This document shows positions 50,911-63,776 of a DNA stretch of 64,000 nucleotides, one piece after another. The position numbers were made by a program, and so were the translations under genes. A model generated the notes under the pieces. It was not told where the DNA came from. It saw nothing but the letters and a program-made list of their open reading frames with translations, and did not search any database. The DNA lies in contig JAYKYS010000001.1 of assembly GCA_036924285.1 (NCBI GenBank), positions 8,457,501 through 8,521,500 of the forward strand, given 5' to 3'. Positions within the stretch are counted from its first letter, which is position 1; every line of letters starts with the position of its first letter. The DNA is from Asterella californica (lineage: Eukaryota; Streptophyta; Marchantiopsida; Marchantiales; Aytoniaceae).

Positions 50911-53323
50911 ATTTACATATTCAAAATTATGAGAAAAGATGACAACAAAAATAGACTTTTTAAATTTTTATCCAAAATGTACTTATATCATAGGAAAAAT
51001 ATCATGAATACAGAAAAAAATCTATCTCTGAATATTTATGAAATATACAAACAAATAATGTGGAAGTCACTACTGAATTACCTAACACCAAGCTTGCGCT
51101 GAAAACTAGACCCACTCTTACAGGAAATAGTTTCTGCTCCAAATATTTGTGAAAGTAATAGAAATATGTTCACAATATATATCACAAATGGAAGATCAAT
51201 AAAGATATAATATGTAAATAGAAAAATATATAATAAATATTCACTAAAATTAAATATATATATCTAATCGATAATGACTACAAAGAACTAAAAAATAAAC
51301 TAAGTGCTAAGTACAAAATCCAAGAGAATGAGAGAAGTTTACCTTTGGAACAAAGGAGTTAGAGCCTCATTGTGCAAAATGAACAATGAGGCAAAAAACA
51401 TAAAAGGATGAGGCTCTGCCCCTCCTGTGCTGGAGGAGGAGGGGGCATGAGCTCCCTCTTGCAGTGTCCCTGACAGTTAGACAGTACGCAGCTGTCTCTG
51501 TCCCTCTTCATTTTCGCAGCTGGCCAGAAAAAAAGTTTTGAAAATTCAAAATGAACCTGCCCGCGCGTAAGCTTGTGGCCCAGATTTGTTTGATTCATTG
51601 CAATTTTTGAGATGTCAAAAATTCAATTTTTTCTCTGAAAAGTAGCACCGGAAAATATCTACGGAATATGAGTAATTTCACCGGAAACGGCTCACAGATG
51701 ACAACACAATCCTGTATCGTGAAATGCTATGGGTAGTCCAGATTTTCTCTTCCGCTAAGTCCGCATGCTGAAAATGAAAACTCTGGGTAACCCAGAGCAT
51801 TAGTACCAGTAGGGGGGGTTTAAGCGATAATCTTCCTCATAAGATCATTGATTGCGTGACACAAGCATGTTTTCCGGGCAGAGATTTTGGTCGGAAAAGA
51901 TGTAATAGGGGATGTCAAAGTTGGGAGGTAAATATTTTTCAATGACGAAGAGAGAAAAAATCATAATATCACAATAAGTAACCTTGTATGGAAGCACGAT
52001 TGAGTCCGGGTTGCGCTTGTGACTTAGATATCATAATTCTTTTAATCAATTCTTGTCAGTTCTGACATTCAGGATAATTACTCAGTGTAGTAAACATTCC
52101 ACTGCATAAACAAACGGGCAAAACGAATGAATAGTTGTAAAAAAAATGCCCGTTGTTGTTTTCTTGCAATTATCTCCGGATGTGTTCGCACTGAACACCT
52201 GCCAAGGTTTGGGGAAGTAGTATCTCCTTCTCACGGATATAAAATCTTTCAGAAAGATTCTTAACTTTGACATCCGCTAATAGTTTAGGATCATTGTAGG
52301 GTCTAGCTATCGTAGTGATATCAATTCGAGTTCAGGAAGCACAAGTCTAAAGTTTAAGTTGTCGCCTCTTAGCATGCATAGGACGCATGGCCGCAGACCA
52401 CTGAGTTAGGGTACTTGTTCCTTTTCACTATTCTCCTCTCTCAAGTCCACGTATAGACAAAAATGAACATAAGGTTTTAACGCACCGAGTGAAGAAAATA
52501 ATGGCTGTCCGCATGTGTATTTAAAAAACGTCCCAAAGAAAAAGATTTATTTCAATTGAATAGAAAATAGTATTTTGTTTCTATTTTTATCTTTATTGAA
52601 TTTAATCATAATTAAACTGCATACATAATCCCTTCTCCCTCTCGTATATTATGCACCATCTCGAGTTCCAGGATGGAGAGGGTGAATAATATGCATGCTT
52701 CAATCAAACCAAATCCCACAGTCAGAGCCCAACAATGAGACGGTAAAGTTATAGGAACGAGTTCGACGACAAACACACTCAAAAGCCGTGACGTCAGGGC
52801 GGAAAGGAGGGGAATCCCCCATCATGTACGTACTCATTGAGCGGCTCCACCTATACGCGGTCGTGACGTGGAGAGTCCCACCAGCAAGCCTGACGACGCA
52901 CGGAATGTGGTTTTTCCTTGGCAAAACCCTGCTCTGCAACGGTTTGTTCTAGTGGTTGTTCCATAGCTGCGGATTTCTTCTCGTGCGTCTCTGATTCAGT
53001 GAAGTGTTTGAGGTAAGTCATGCTTTGAATTGCCCTGCATTCCCTACCTATACCTGGAAGAAAATGTCCGAACTTGTGGTCTTTTTTGGTGTTGTTTCGT
53101 ATTCTTCCCTGAACCGGCGGCGATTTCAAACTGAGGTGACAAATCCTTCGGTGAATCCTCGTGAAACTGCCGAATGGCTTATCTTCTGCTGTAGTTTGAG
53201 GACACTTTCCGGAATGCGGTTAGTGCACCGTAGGGGAGGAAATTCTTGTGATGTTTTGAGAGGAGCTTTTGTTATGAATTCTGACAGGCAGCGGAGATTC
53301 TGGATCGTAAAGCATTGCTGGTC
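50911..53323. other. Intergenic, plus 5' UTR of the formyltransferase gene
   Basis: A/T-rich to about 52600. A G/C-rich hairpin patch at 51360-51480 (GCCTCATTGT..ACAATGAGGC) resembles the patch next to transposase-like copy 1. From about 52950 the sequence looks like a gene start: CAGTGAAGTGTTTGAG/GTAAGT at 53011-53012 is a good donor and GACAG before 53288 a possible acceptor, so a 5' UTR intron is likely. Minus-strand ORFs at 52700-53129 have no known domain. Confidence 0.45.
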
Positions 53324-56300
53324 ATGGGGCTGCTCGCATGGCCACGCACATGCACGGTGGTCAGTACAGGGATGTTGTGTGGACTGCAATGTAGATTATC
53401 TGCAAGTAGAGCTGCAGTCCTTCGGTGCATGAGTGCCGACTCTTCCAGCAAGAAATCACTCGTTTTTCTTGGAACACCTAGTGTAAGATCCGCTCCCTGG
53501 CAGCCACCATGTTGCATCTTAAGGGCCTCGCTACTTGGTATATTATCATTTCCGTTTACAATGCGCAAAGAACCTCCGCTTTTTGCTTCAGTCGTATTCT
53601 TACGTTTTACGGTGAAGAACCCGAACTCCGAACTGGCTAATCCTGCACGCAGAAACGAAGTACGGGAGACAAACATGCTACGGAATTCTATGTACTGTTC
53701 GCAGTGAGGGCCGAAAACCCCGTATCACGAGGCTGTTGTGAAGAACTCTGACTGATTTTTCTACAGGTTGCCGCAGATGTGCTCCATGTTCTTCTCGAAG
53801 CTAGTCAAGAAAAAGACTCGCTGTTTGAGGTATATATTACCACCGGCTACTACAGTAGTTGGAATACTTGACAGTGTTGATCCATGTCATAGTTTTATTG
53901 CTCTTAAGTTAGGTGCATTTTCAGGAATGTGATGTAGTAATCAAGATAGGTTTCAGGTGGCAGCTGTGGTTACTCAGCCCCCATCAACGAGAGGCAGAGG
54001 ACGTAAATTGCTACCCTCAGCAGTAGAACAGCATGCTCGTGATAAAGGCTTCCCGGCTGACCGCATCTTCTCCCCTCAGAAGGCAGGAGAGGTATAACTT
54101 CTCAGTACATTCTTCTAGCTTCTCAACAGGACCACGTTACTGTTCTAGAAGCTGTTCACATTTGTGTTTGTTACGGTTTGCTTGGAACTTTGAGTTGTTT
54201 CGTTCCCCTCGTTTTGTGCGCTCTAAACAATTCTCTAGAAGCAAAGTTACTCTGTTTCTTTATGCAGGAACCATTTTTGGAAGAATTGAGGAAACTAAAA
54301 CCAGACCTTTGTGTGACCGCAGCCTATGGCAATATTTTGCCTACCAAATTCCTGAAAATTCCACCTTGTGGTATGTGGATCCTTGTTTTCTTCGAAATGT
54401 ACTTTTTTCATATTGCTTCCACTCATTCTTCGTTCCTTTTTAAGGCTTCTGGGAAGTCGCGTTTTGCTGTGGTCAGTTTGTCATCGCTCATGAAGAATTG
54501 AATTATGATGCTAGAGTGACCACGAGTCTCTGTTTGATAATGTTTCTATCCTTCAGGTACTGTTAACGTACACCCCAGTCTATTGCCCTTGTATAGAGGT
54601 GCTGCCCCTGTTCAGCGAGCAGTGCAGGTGTGTTGGACGAACCTCTCATGTCTGCTCTATCAGTTGGAAAGCATGTTGCAGACCAAACGAATTCTTCACT
54701 GGTTTATCCTTGCCTGCGATACCAGTATAGCTCACTTTTTCGTTTTAATTGGTTAATAGGGTTGCGATTGGAAACTATTTGATTAAACTAAGGGGCTAGC
54801 AAGTTCCTAGAAGTTGTTTGTGTATAAAAATGACATCTCAAGTTCAGCTTGTGGTCTTTGGAATGAAGGATGGTGTAAAGGTTTCAGGTGTCACCATCGC
54901 ATACACGGTGCGGGCATTGGATGCAGGACCTATAATTGTCACTGAGAAATACGACGTGGATTCTAACATCAAAGTATGAAGCAGTTCGAGACATTTTGAT
55001 CATCTACACGACTCCATGTCTCGTGCATCTGCAATGTGTTGTATTGCTTGTTCTGAGGACAGTGAGCGAGTTATGTAGCTATAGGCTCTCAATGAAGGTG
55101 ATCTTTGAGTCAGTTATCAGTAATCTGATGTAGACATGTGCTGTGTATTTTCGTCTTCTAAGATATGCTTTTGCTTAATACTTTTCTCAACATGGGTTGC
55201 AGGCACCAGAATTATTGAAAACATTATTCAAGAAAGGTAATAATTCATATTAGCCTATCCTTCTAACTATCGAGCTGTAAGAAAGTCCTGTTGGTCCCCT
55301 CACCGACCATATACTCAAAGTCATTTGTTTGAGCACTGTTCGACACCTTTGCTGTAAATGCATCACCTTACATATCCGTCAATGCAGGCGTAAAGCATAA
55401 AACTCCATGTCCCAGTTTCCTGTTGCTTGTGTATTCAGAGATTTTAGGAGGTTCTACCAAGATATAGGGAGATGAACGTGGATTTGAGAATTCTACTAAA
55501 GTTTTTATTTACATTTTCACGTCAGTGGGTAAGAAACAGCTGTGAGATTTTGTAATGTTTGGGCGGAGAGCGACCAATTGACAGTCGAGCAATACAAATT
55601 GTCTTCGTCTTGGTTGTTTGATGACAGTTGTTACAATTGTCCAGGATCGGAGTTGCTACTCAGAGAGATGCCATTTATTCTAGATGGTATAGCAAAAGAA
55701 AAGGCGGTGGAGCAAGACCATACGAAGGCTACTGTGGCCCCCAAGGTATGTATAAGTTGCTCCCGAAGGCTTGCGGCTGCGAGTAGAACGTGAAAGACTG
55801 TCTTGAATCTTGAATTATCCAGTCCTACGAAAATTTTCACACTATGGGAAAGGACATGGTTCATGCTCTGTTTTTTAAGGGAGTCTAGCTGGATACACTA
55901 AACCAGTGGATGAACTACAACTGTTTGTAACCGGAAACATTGTCTTAAGCTGCGTTAGTTAAGTCTAGTATCCAAATCTGGAATGTTTAAATCAAAGGGT
56001 TTTGGTGTTTGTGATTCCTCACTCCTGTGATTCTAATTTGCCTAGTCGTAAGTTTCACGTTCCAACAGGATCTTATCTGAAATGCTTGAATGATAACTGT
56101 AGGGATGCTTTATTTCCACTTTGTGATGCTTGTGGGAATGTGCTTAAAGCATGAAGTACGTCAATTCGCAGGTAATGATTGAAGAATCGTGGCTTAGCTT
56201 CGATCAACCTGCGGAGGTGCTTCATAACAAGGTGACTCTTTGGCTACTTCGCTCCACCTGGAACAGGCTAGAATTTGTCGAGGTCGCTGTTATTTTGAAC

Positions 56301-56782
56301 GCAGATTTATTTTGGCATTGCTGCAGAACCTGATTGAACTTTGGCCATTGCACACAATATTCAGTATACGCATTTCTTGAAGTCTGTGAGTGGGATAATC
56401 TTTCTGCCCTCATGAGTTGCAATTGCCTTTTGAAGTTTAGGTGAGGGCTTTCGCGGAATGGCCGGGCACGAGGGCGAAATTCTTACTGTGCAGTCCAAAC
56501 GGGGAGGCCCAGAGCATTGAACTGAAAATAGTCACAACCAGGGTGAAATACTTTTCAGCAGAGTCCTTCCCTTTAGGCGACGAAGTATCGCTTGTAGGAG
56601 ATGCCTTAGTCGTTTCATGTGGTGGTGAATCAACGGATGGTTCCTGTCTAGAGATATTACAGTTACAGCCTCCTGCTAAAAAGGTGATGAGTGCAAGAGA
56701 CTTCTGTAATGGTTTAAGAGGACAGAAATTGTTAAAAGATCTTAACGGAACAAGGCTGCCATCTGTTCACATGGCTGCCTAA
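53324..56782 (+). CDS. MTF: Methionyl-tRNA formyltransferase, organellar, ten exons
   Basis: Formylates initiator Met-tRNA with 10-formyl-tetrahydrofolate for translation start in plastids or mitochondria. Exons 53324-53482, 53767-53829, 53957-54091, 54268-54370, 54557-54627, 54869-54973, 55203-55236, 55645-55745, 56172-56231 and 56441-56782, all GT..AG and phase-consistent, give 390 residues. Residues 1-38 (Arg/Cys/Ser rich, few acids) look like an organelle-targeting peptide. The catalytic domain begins SLVFLGTPS. The core is TVNVHPSLLPLYRGAAPVQR, with catalytic Asn 157 and His 159, and Asp 195 in RALDAGP; SLLP is the folate-site loop. The C-terminal tRNA-binding domain starts near residue 278 (VRAFAEWPGTRAKF) and ends SARDFCNGLRGQKL. 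The acceptor of exon 6 (GAATGAAG) is weak; I chose it because it joins RAVQ to DGVKVSGVTIAYTV as in plant relatives. The start is the first ATG in frame. Confidence 0.93.
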
Positions 56783-56937
56783 ATATTCTTGGACATGTAC
56801 CTCATATTGAGCTGGGTCCCCTTTCTCTGCAATGTATTGACTATTGTTAAGCAGATGAAGCGGGGTACTTATTCAAGGTTATTTTGACAACACTGGAGTT
56901 GCACACGCTGGATAAAGCCGGAAGTTTCTTGGACGGA

Positions 56938-56969
56938 ATGCTATCCCGTTTGAAGGAACGGGATAGCAT
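56938..56969. repeat. Perfect 13-bp hairpin, 6-nt loop, downstream of the formyltransferase stop
   Basis: ATGCTATCCCGTT, TGAAGG, AACGGGATAGCAT, about 155 bp after the stop codon at 56782. It could be part of the 3' UTR, or another of the random-looking perfect hairpins of this window. Confidence 0.9.
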
Positions 56970-57304
56970 GACGCTTAAAGTGTTAGGTGTTTGATGTATA
57001 TTTTCATGAATTTCGTATGGGAAAATTCTCCTTTTCTTCGACTCTTACTCAAGGTACTGAACCGTTCACAGTTTCCTGGCCTTTTACCTCGAAGGTTGCT
57101 CCTCGCATACCATAACATACTGACTTTCTTAACTGCTTATCCCCAGACCATATCTACACTCGAGTATGACCCTCTGCCCTAAGGAGCTCCTCTTGGGGAT
57201 TCTCTCCCTTGGACCGTGTGGCCATTACAAGAAAACCTTTGCACTGAGTAGTAAAGGAACGTGCGATGAAAACCAGCTGCTAGCCGAATCAAGGGACTCA
57301 CGAT

Positions 57305-57508
57305 TCAGTAATCAGAAGTCAGACTTTTGCACAGGCTAAAGCCCCTTTTAGTTTTTATAAAAAGCTGATATGGAAAGGGTGTTTCCATTAGTATGGACTG
57401 TACCAGTTTCCACAATACAAACGCGCCACCAACCGCAAGTGCCAAAACCAAAATGAGCCTACCTAGAGGAGCTGGCCAGGGCTGATGCAGAGTCTGAATG
57501 TTCTTCAA
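57305..57508 (-). CDS. Possible exon of a small single-pass membrane protein
   Basis: The minus-strand frame has no ATG of its own but follows an acceptor-like GTCGTTCAG. It reads QPWPAPLGRLILVLALAVGG, a clear transmembrane-like segment, then AFVLWKLVQSILMETPFPYQ and a basic tail ending in a stop. Upstream on the same strand (57716-57528) a frame reads AMGGASSSSEAMNPCSLLSA, which could be an earlier exon. No family recognised; the gene model is unproven. Confidence 0.3.
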   Translation of the reverse strand: MKNIQTLHQPWPAPLGRLILVLALAVGGAFVLWKLVQSILMETPFPYQLFIKTKRGFSLCKSLTSDY

Positions 57509-57867
57509 GTCTGAACGACGTCAGAGGCTACAAGTGGTTGTCCGATTTCGTCGTCTTCCCTCCCCCTTCATTGGGTCGCGTTTCTTTTTGTTCCTTTAAA
57601 TGCTCGACGCGTCCCTTTCCCGTATTCCAGGTTGCAGAAAGCAGTGAGCAAGGATTCATGGCTTCTGAGCTGCTAGACGCACCTCCCATCGCGATATCCT
57701 TTGCCACGTTGCGCAAAGGGACTTGTCTCCTTTTGCAGCTCTTGCTCTTGCGTAAAGGCTAGAAAGGGCTTCTCCATCAGTTGGCTACTCATTGCGTCGC
57801 GTTATCGTCGTGGCTACAGCTCGTGCGTAAAAAGCACTGGGTTTCGATGCTTCAACTTCTAAGCAGG

Positions 57868-58484
57868 TTAGAGAGAGTGGGCCCACGGGCCTCGGCTGTT
57901 CAGGACAAATGGCAAGGGCTGGATTTCGGCGACACTTGTCTCTTCAGCTGATCCACGACGCTCGAAAGAACGACGGCGTCCAGCGAAGATTAGATCTTTC
58001 GGACTTTGAAAGTTGTCATTCACGGAGACCGACACTCGACTTTCGAAGAGTCTGAAGTCGCCGCGCGATGTCTCTGTGGATCCAGTATCCTGGACACCCT
58101 CCTCCCACCATCTCGAACTTCTTTTCTTAGCTGACGAAGCATATCTATAATTGGGTTGGAAGTGGTGAAACATTCGTGCGGTATAATAATCATACTTCTG
58201 GAATCCTTCCGTACCCCAGGAATTAGAACTTGATGGAGGCCACGCTCAAAGATATCTGTAGCAATCTGGCCGCCTAGAAACTTGGGCGTATTTAGAAGGG
58301 AAGGCGGCAGAGTGATACTCGAGGATGCAGGAGATGAATGTTGATCCGGATGGGATAACGCATTAAAACTATGATTCAAGCATACGGGAAGAAGCGAGAT
58401 GTCATGAAGACTTGCGAATTTAGAGAGCTGCAGATCACATGCGCAGTCTCTACCTCCTCTGCGAATTGACGTGACCGTTAACAT
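57868..58484 (-). CDS. Hypothetical minus-strand coding region
   Basis: Two overlapping frames. 58484-58020 (154 codons, starts MLTVTSIRRGGRDCACD) has a Ser/Pro-rich middle (SSPASSSITLPPSLLN) and FERGLHQVLIPGVRKD. 58173-57868 reads RYASSAKKRSSRWWEEG then VSVNDNFQSPKDLIFAGRRR. Either may be part of a spliced gene converging on the formyltransferase gene. I know neither, and the retroelement boundary lies directly upstream at 58492. Confidence 0.3.
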
Positions 58485-58551
58485 TATGGTGCAAGCTTAC
58501 TGCCAGGCGCGAATGATTCCTTGAAACACGCGACACAATAAATAGCAAACG

Positions 58552-58610
58552 GATGGAAAGACCCCATCAAGCATTACACGGTAAAGAAGTACCAGAAGGG
58601 CCAAGCAACA
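58552..58610 (-). repeat. Fragment of the dispersed repeat (third copy)
   Basis: GGAAAGACCCCATCAAGC..TTACA..AGAAGGGCCAAGCA matches 38140-38192, the right end of the repeat at 37850-38190. Confidence 0.6.
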
Positions 58611-59445
58611 AACTCCCCTAAGGAAAGACCCTAGAGCTATTGATAGCTGTAAGGTCTAAGGTCTTTATAATGTAACACAATAGCTCTAAGATCTAAGGTT
58701 CTTATAATGTCACAGACGGTTAAGACAAAACTCCTGCATACAACAAATGCAAGAAAAAACACAGGGACTTAATCCTGCTATCAATAGCTCTAACATCACT
58801 TATTATCTTTATAATGTCACACATGGGTAAGTCGAAACTCATGCATATAACAAGTGCACATGAAATAGCATCGTCTATTGCAATTGCTCTCTTGTGGAAT
58901 GCGCTTGCTAAAGTTCTCTATAGAGCAATGAAAACTCGTTGATACTAAAAAACATAGTGCAAAAAGAAAAAGAACATCTCTCATGGTAGGCTCTGACACA
59001 ATCTCCAAAGAAGATGTCGACTCCAAAGCTGTCGATCCGTATATCTCCAATACTAAAGAGATGAAGCGATGTCTCATCTGCATACCCATATACTTGATCA
59101 TTTCTGCTGCTGTCGTCACGTCTGCAATCCATCCTGAGAGATGGGTGATCACTTGTGCCGTCACTGAGTCCCGTGTCGGATCCGTGACAACCACATCTAT
59201 TATTGAGACATGATCCTCCCTCAACATGTACAAGTCAGCTCTCACGTATATTCCCGTCTGAAAAACATATCAAAGATCTCCCTTCACGTCATGTAACCGC
59301 TCTCCCGTGCTAAGACAAACACGACGTCTCTGATGACATCGTGAGTAGCTATCCGCTCTCCACCGTGAAGACAAGGAGCAAAGTGTCGATCTGAGATGTT
59401 GAGCGAGACACCGCACTCGCAAATGGATAGTACCGAAGCAACAGA

Positions 59446-60583
59446 CTGGACCAAGTCTAAGCGGAACCTCATCACAATAGAGAAGATAGTCGGTGCAAGT
59501 CGAAACACTCTAATGCAAGGTCGAGTTATGAGTCAAGAGCTTGTGCCCTTGTCCAAACGAGAGCGGAGTCGAGCTCTAGTATCCTGTGAGATGGAAGGAT
59601 CCACTAAGAGCGCATAGAGACTTGCTGGAAGTAGTGTCTCATCTGAGAGGACTGTAGTCCGTGAGATCCATCGGCAACTAGGTACCGAATCGAAGGTGTA
59701 TCTCACGTGTCTCAAGTGTTAAACTATCTCTTGTCTCATAGAGACACATCTGTAGTGGATAAGAACCATCCTCCACCTCTATCACATAGCTCTCCAGAAT
59801 AGTCTATGTCGCACAAGAAAACGCGAACAGAGTCAAGGTGCTGAGAAAGCCCAACTACCTAAAAAGATTGTAGGAGTAATCTCCTCCATGAATAATAAGC
59901 CCACCTCACCACATGATATCAGCAAAGATGTCTGCCTACGAATGAGAGATCTTGTCGCACAATCAAAGGTCCCCGATCTTACAATGTCACCAAAAACTCT
60001 CATGATCCTGGACCAAGCCTAGGCGGAACCTCATCATTGTAGAGAAGATAGTCGGTGCGAGTCGAAACGCTTTAATGCAAGGTCGAACTATGAGTCAATA
60101 GCTTGCGCCCTTGTTTGAATAAGAGCGGAGTCGAGCTCTAGTATCTCGTGAGATGGAAGGATCCACTAAGAGCACATGGAGAACCTGCTTGAAGTGATGT
60201 TTCATCAGAGAGGACTGTAGTCCGTGAGATCCATCCGTAACGAGAGTATCGAATCAAGGGTGTGCCTCGTGTGTCTCAAAAGTCAAACTATCTCTTGTCT
60301 CACAGAGACACATATGTAGTGGGTAAGAACCATCCTCTATCTCTGTCACATAGCTCTCCAGAATAGGTCTATCTCGCACGAGAAAACATACAGAGCGAAG
60401 ATGCAGGGAGGACCCAACTATCCAACAAATGTTGCCGAAGAAGTCTCCTCCATGGATAATAAGCCCACCTCATCACATGATATCGGCAAAAATGTTTGTC
60501 TACGTGCGAGAGATCCTGCTGCACACTGTTGCACTGTCAAAGGTCTTTGGTCTTACGACGTCACCAAAAACCCCCATGATCCT
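59446..60583. repeat. Tandem duplication, unit about 562 bp
   Basis: 59446-60007 and 60008-about 60583 are two diverged copies beginning CTGGACCAAG and sharing long words such as GAGCGGAGTCGAGCTCTAGTA and GAGATGGAAGGATCCACTAA. The right unit overlaps the C-terminal end of the reverse transcriptase frame, so the duplicated stretch is the 3' coding part or 3' UTR of the element. Confidence 0.92.
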
Positions 60584-61235
60584 CCTATCAAACACTCTAA
60601 GATGCGAGATGAAGATAAGAGATGGAGGTATTGTGCGGAGTAAATAACCAAGACGACGTGCAATGGATGAGAAAAAGATATCAAAGACAACTTGTGGGTC
60701 CTCTAACATAGTGAGATCCTCGATATGCAAAACATCCTCTGCTAAGACAACATCTAAGAACCGGGAGATAAAATCCTCTATACCCATCGATACTCCGAGG
60801 ATGCGTAAACCATCTCTAAGTGTAAAAAATACCTCTGGGAGTTGGAGGTCCATAAGTATACCTATGAGAGACCAAGTCTTGCACTTTGGCACCGTCACTC
60901 TCAGTCCTATCAAGGTCAATTGAGAGACGAGGTGATAAAAGACAACATAGATTTGGTCCGTCGGACCTACAATATGCATATCATCAGCTAGAGATGGAAA
61001 AACACAACTTAGAGCAGCCAAGGTGATGACCAAGAGAGCTCTATAGTGAGCTAAAGAAACCGAAAAGATATCCTTGACGAGTACCTGCAGCGGAGCTGAT
61101 GACTGTAACCTCCTTTATCGCAAGATCGTGCTGGTAATAAAGAGGGGAGGAAGAACCATAGAACGATCGTACGAAGGGAACGAGATTCTTCATAGATCCA
61201 CTGTCATCCATGAGCTCCTGAAGATGGAAGAGCAA
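60500..61235 (-). pseudogene. Non-LTR reverse transcriptase fragment
   Basis: Minus-strand frame 61235-61041 reads LVPFVRSFYGSSSPLYY, then SSAAGTRQGYLFGFF, a GxRQG-type segment of LINE reverse transcriptases. Frame 61033-60500 follows with FPSLADDMHIVGPTDQI, where ADD (60980-60988) is the catalytic box (usually YADD or FADD). It continues ISRFLDVVLAEDVLHIEDL and RRLGYLLRTIPPSLIFISHL, typical of the thumb region. A frame change separates the two, and the first Asp region upstream is not recognisable. Not expected to be active. Confidence 0.8.
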
Positions 61236-63681
61236 AAAATGCTATAAAAGCATTTTTCATATCCACTTGTAAGACAACCCAATCGAGATGGATGTCCAAG
61301 AGAGCCCTGATGCCGAAAGACACAGACTCACAACCTCCAGGCGTCACAACTCCAAACTGATGTGGACAAAGATGATCCGGAAAAGTATCTCAAAGCTGAA
61401 GGACAATGATACGACAAATAAAATGTAAGAAAATCTCACCGATGGCTGTCAGTCGAATCTCTCCACCATCCTTCGACATGACCAAAAGTCTAGCTACCCC
61501 TAGTACATGAGCTATAGATTGAAGAATATGTCCTTGAGCTACTGCTGCCGCTACTTGAAAAAGCTCTGTGAAATCACTAGAGGGGCCGTCCGTCTATGAA
61601 CAATCCCGTAGATGCTCGTAGACCATCCCAAACAGACCTCCAGAAGAAAGACATGGAGTTGTACTGTAAACCCTCCACGGTCCTATCGATCAACTATCCC
61701 TTCTCAAATCTCTTAACCTCCACGATAATCATCGATGAATCTAAAACATGTTGGACCTATTTCTCACTCAGGGGTCACCTCTGATGGCTTTGATGGAAGC
61801 ACACCATGAACTTGAAGAGAAAAATGCTAAGTTCAGCCCTTCACACACTCATAAACTCATCCATTCTAACGACGTCTCTCAAATTCTCACATGCTAAAAT
61901 ATCACACGCTCTCTATATTGCTCAAGTTGTCATTACGACGATGTAAAAACAAGGATGATGAGCTCTTCTCTACTCCTCTATTTATACATTCTTGATTTTT
62001 ACTTTGGTACTCTCAAGTAACTCAGTCGTAAATATTTTTACTGAGTTTTACTAAGATATTACTTAAGATAAAACTATTAATCACATGGGCTTCTTATCTT
62101 TTCACATGGGCTTATTCCTTCAAACTCAACAACTTCTAAAAGAATTCTGAAATGTTCTCAAGGAATCTCTAATTTCCACTCATCTCTACATTAAGACCCA
62201 CTAAAAAGGAGACATGTGGAATCTTTTCTTGTTTTTAATGCCCACAAAGTCCATAACTTTAGTCTCACCACTAATATCAAGTCAAAAAGAGATAAGTGAT
62301 ACTTTCCATCTCTTTTCTATCTTTTAGACAAGATGACAAGATAGTAGTGCTCACTCTTTAAAAAATATGTGAATTATGTCAAAAAGTACAGCTAAGTTTA
62401 ACCATGACTAACTTTAGCTAGTCATGACTAACTTGATACCTCCTTAAAGTACTTGGGCAGCAAATAAACATTCTTCACACTTAGTTATAACTAAACACCT
62501 TACTAATAGACAAACTTCCTATGTGTAACATAAATCGTTACAGTAAATAAAGCCTGGGCAAACAAGAATCTATCGAGACATAATGGCTCCTTAGGCTGAT
62601 AGTCTTGAACCTCATGTGGTGGAAAATCACCTGGTGAGGGGTGAAAGAAATGCAACGAAGCGATCGTTTCCTCAGTAAAACATGTCACTGACAAAAGATG
62701 CAATGCTCTAGCCGCTCAACTATACTCTCCAACCTGACGTAACATCCTACAATGTCGTATGCGGACGAAAGATGAGACATCACGTGTAAAGACGGATTCA
62801 CTCCTATCTCGTACCGCACGGAATCTCCAAAGACGAGATGTCACCTCCCAATGTCTCCCTATGCTACCTCGAGTATAACAGAGGCACCAACGAGAAAGTA
62901 GGAGGAACAGTAATCACACTGCCTCGTCCCTGGTGTTCATGTCAACATGTCGAGAGGTAGACGGAATGCCTACTTCACCTCGTCATGAAGAGCACGAAGT
63001 AACCGATGGAACAAACGCGAACAAGAAAAACTCATCTCGAATAACCTCAGAATAGGGTCAGAGTGGACTTTCAACCACTCAAGAGGAACTCCATGAAGAA
63101 ATGCTAACGGTGTCATAATGACTACACGTGTAGACCTCCGCTCTCGATTAACATGGGCATCTCATGTGGTCCTATCATAGCTCTTGTGCATCTTTCTCAC
63201 ATGAGATGTTATCCCTTGCGAGATAAATAACGATTGCACATCGGATATGATGTGTCTCGAATCAGTCCCGATCTCATGAGAGAAAGAGTACCCATAGCTA
63301 GAATTGTATGATATCCAACCAAACGGTACTCGTAATAAGAACATCTCAAAAAAAGAAACCATGTCTCTCAAAAGATATATGTAAAGATAAAAAATACACT
63401 AAATGTAACAAGAAGTCCCTCAAAAGTCTCTAAAAAAATCTTAAATATAAGACTCTGTAACCTTAAAACCTCCAAAAATCCAAAAATATTTGATAATCAC
63501 TCATTTTTCACAAAATATATCAATTCTAGAACCAAAAGAAACAAAACAGAAGAAGAAGATGAATTTGTATAAAAAGCTTCAGCAACACACTCCACTCTCT
63601 CAAAACACACTCTATGTCCTCCCTCTCCTTCCCCCCTCCCGCACTCCGTCTCCGCTCTTTTCTCATGCGCGTCTGTGATAT
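61236..63681 (-). other. 5' part of the LINE-like relic, no clear ORF
   Basis: In minus sense this is the upstream half of the element, which should hold ORF1, an endonuclease or the N-terminal RT. Only short frames remain (63371-63162; 62703-62503). The stretch 61950-62500 is A/T-rich. Nothing assignable. Confidence 0.4.
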
Positions 63682-63776
63682 CAAGCTTACTGCCAAACGC
63701 GAATGATTCCACAAATGAAAGAGATATACCGCATTATAAATTATAAAAAAATTACACCATAGCGTTCACGTTGACC

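Larger units (their letters stand above)
58492..63710 (-). mobile_element. LINE-like (non-LTR) retroelement relic bracketed by a 29-bp direct repeat
   Basis: A 29-bp word (CAAGCTTACTGCC.., ending GCGAATGATTCC) occurs at 58492-58520 and again at 63682-63710 with two differences. Between them the minus strand encodes a reverse transcriptase (60500-61235). There are no LTRs. The repeat may be the target duplication of the insertion, or a coincidence of two related gene starts. Inside are a 562-bp tandem duplication and a triple motif around TAATGTCAC at 58670-58825. No poly-T marking a minus-strand tail was found at the left end, so the boundaries are tentative. Confidence 0.6.

Noticed and set aside
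53272..53676. 134-codon minus-strand ORF opposite the first formyltransferase exon
   Set aside because: Antisense shadow of a well-supported exon; no domain, no splice context.
60401..60923. Plus-strand ORFs of 72-86 codons
   Set aside because: Shadows of the minus-strand reverse transcriptase frame and of the 562-bp duplication.
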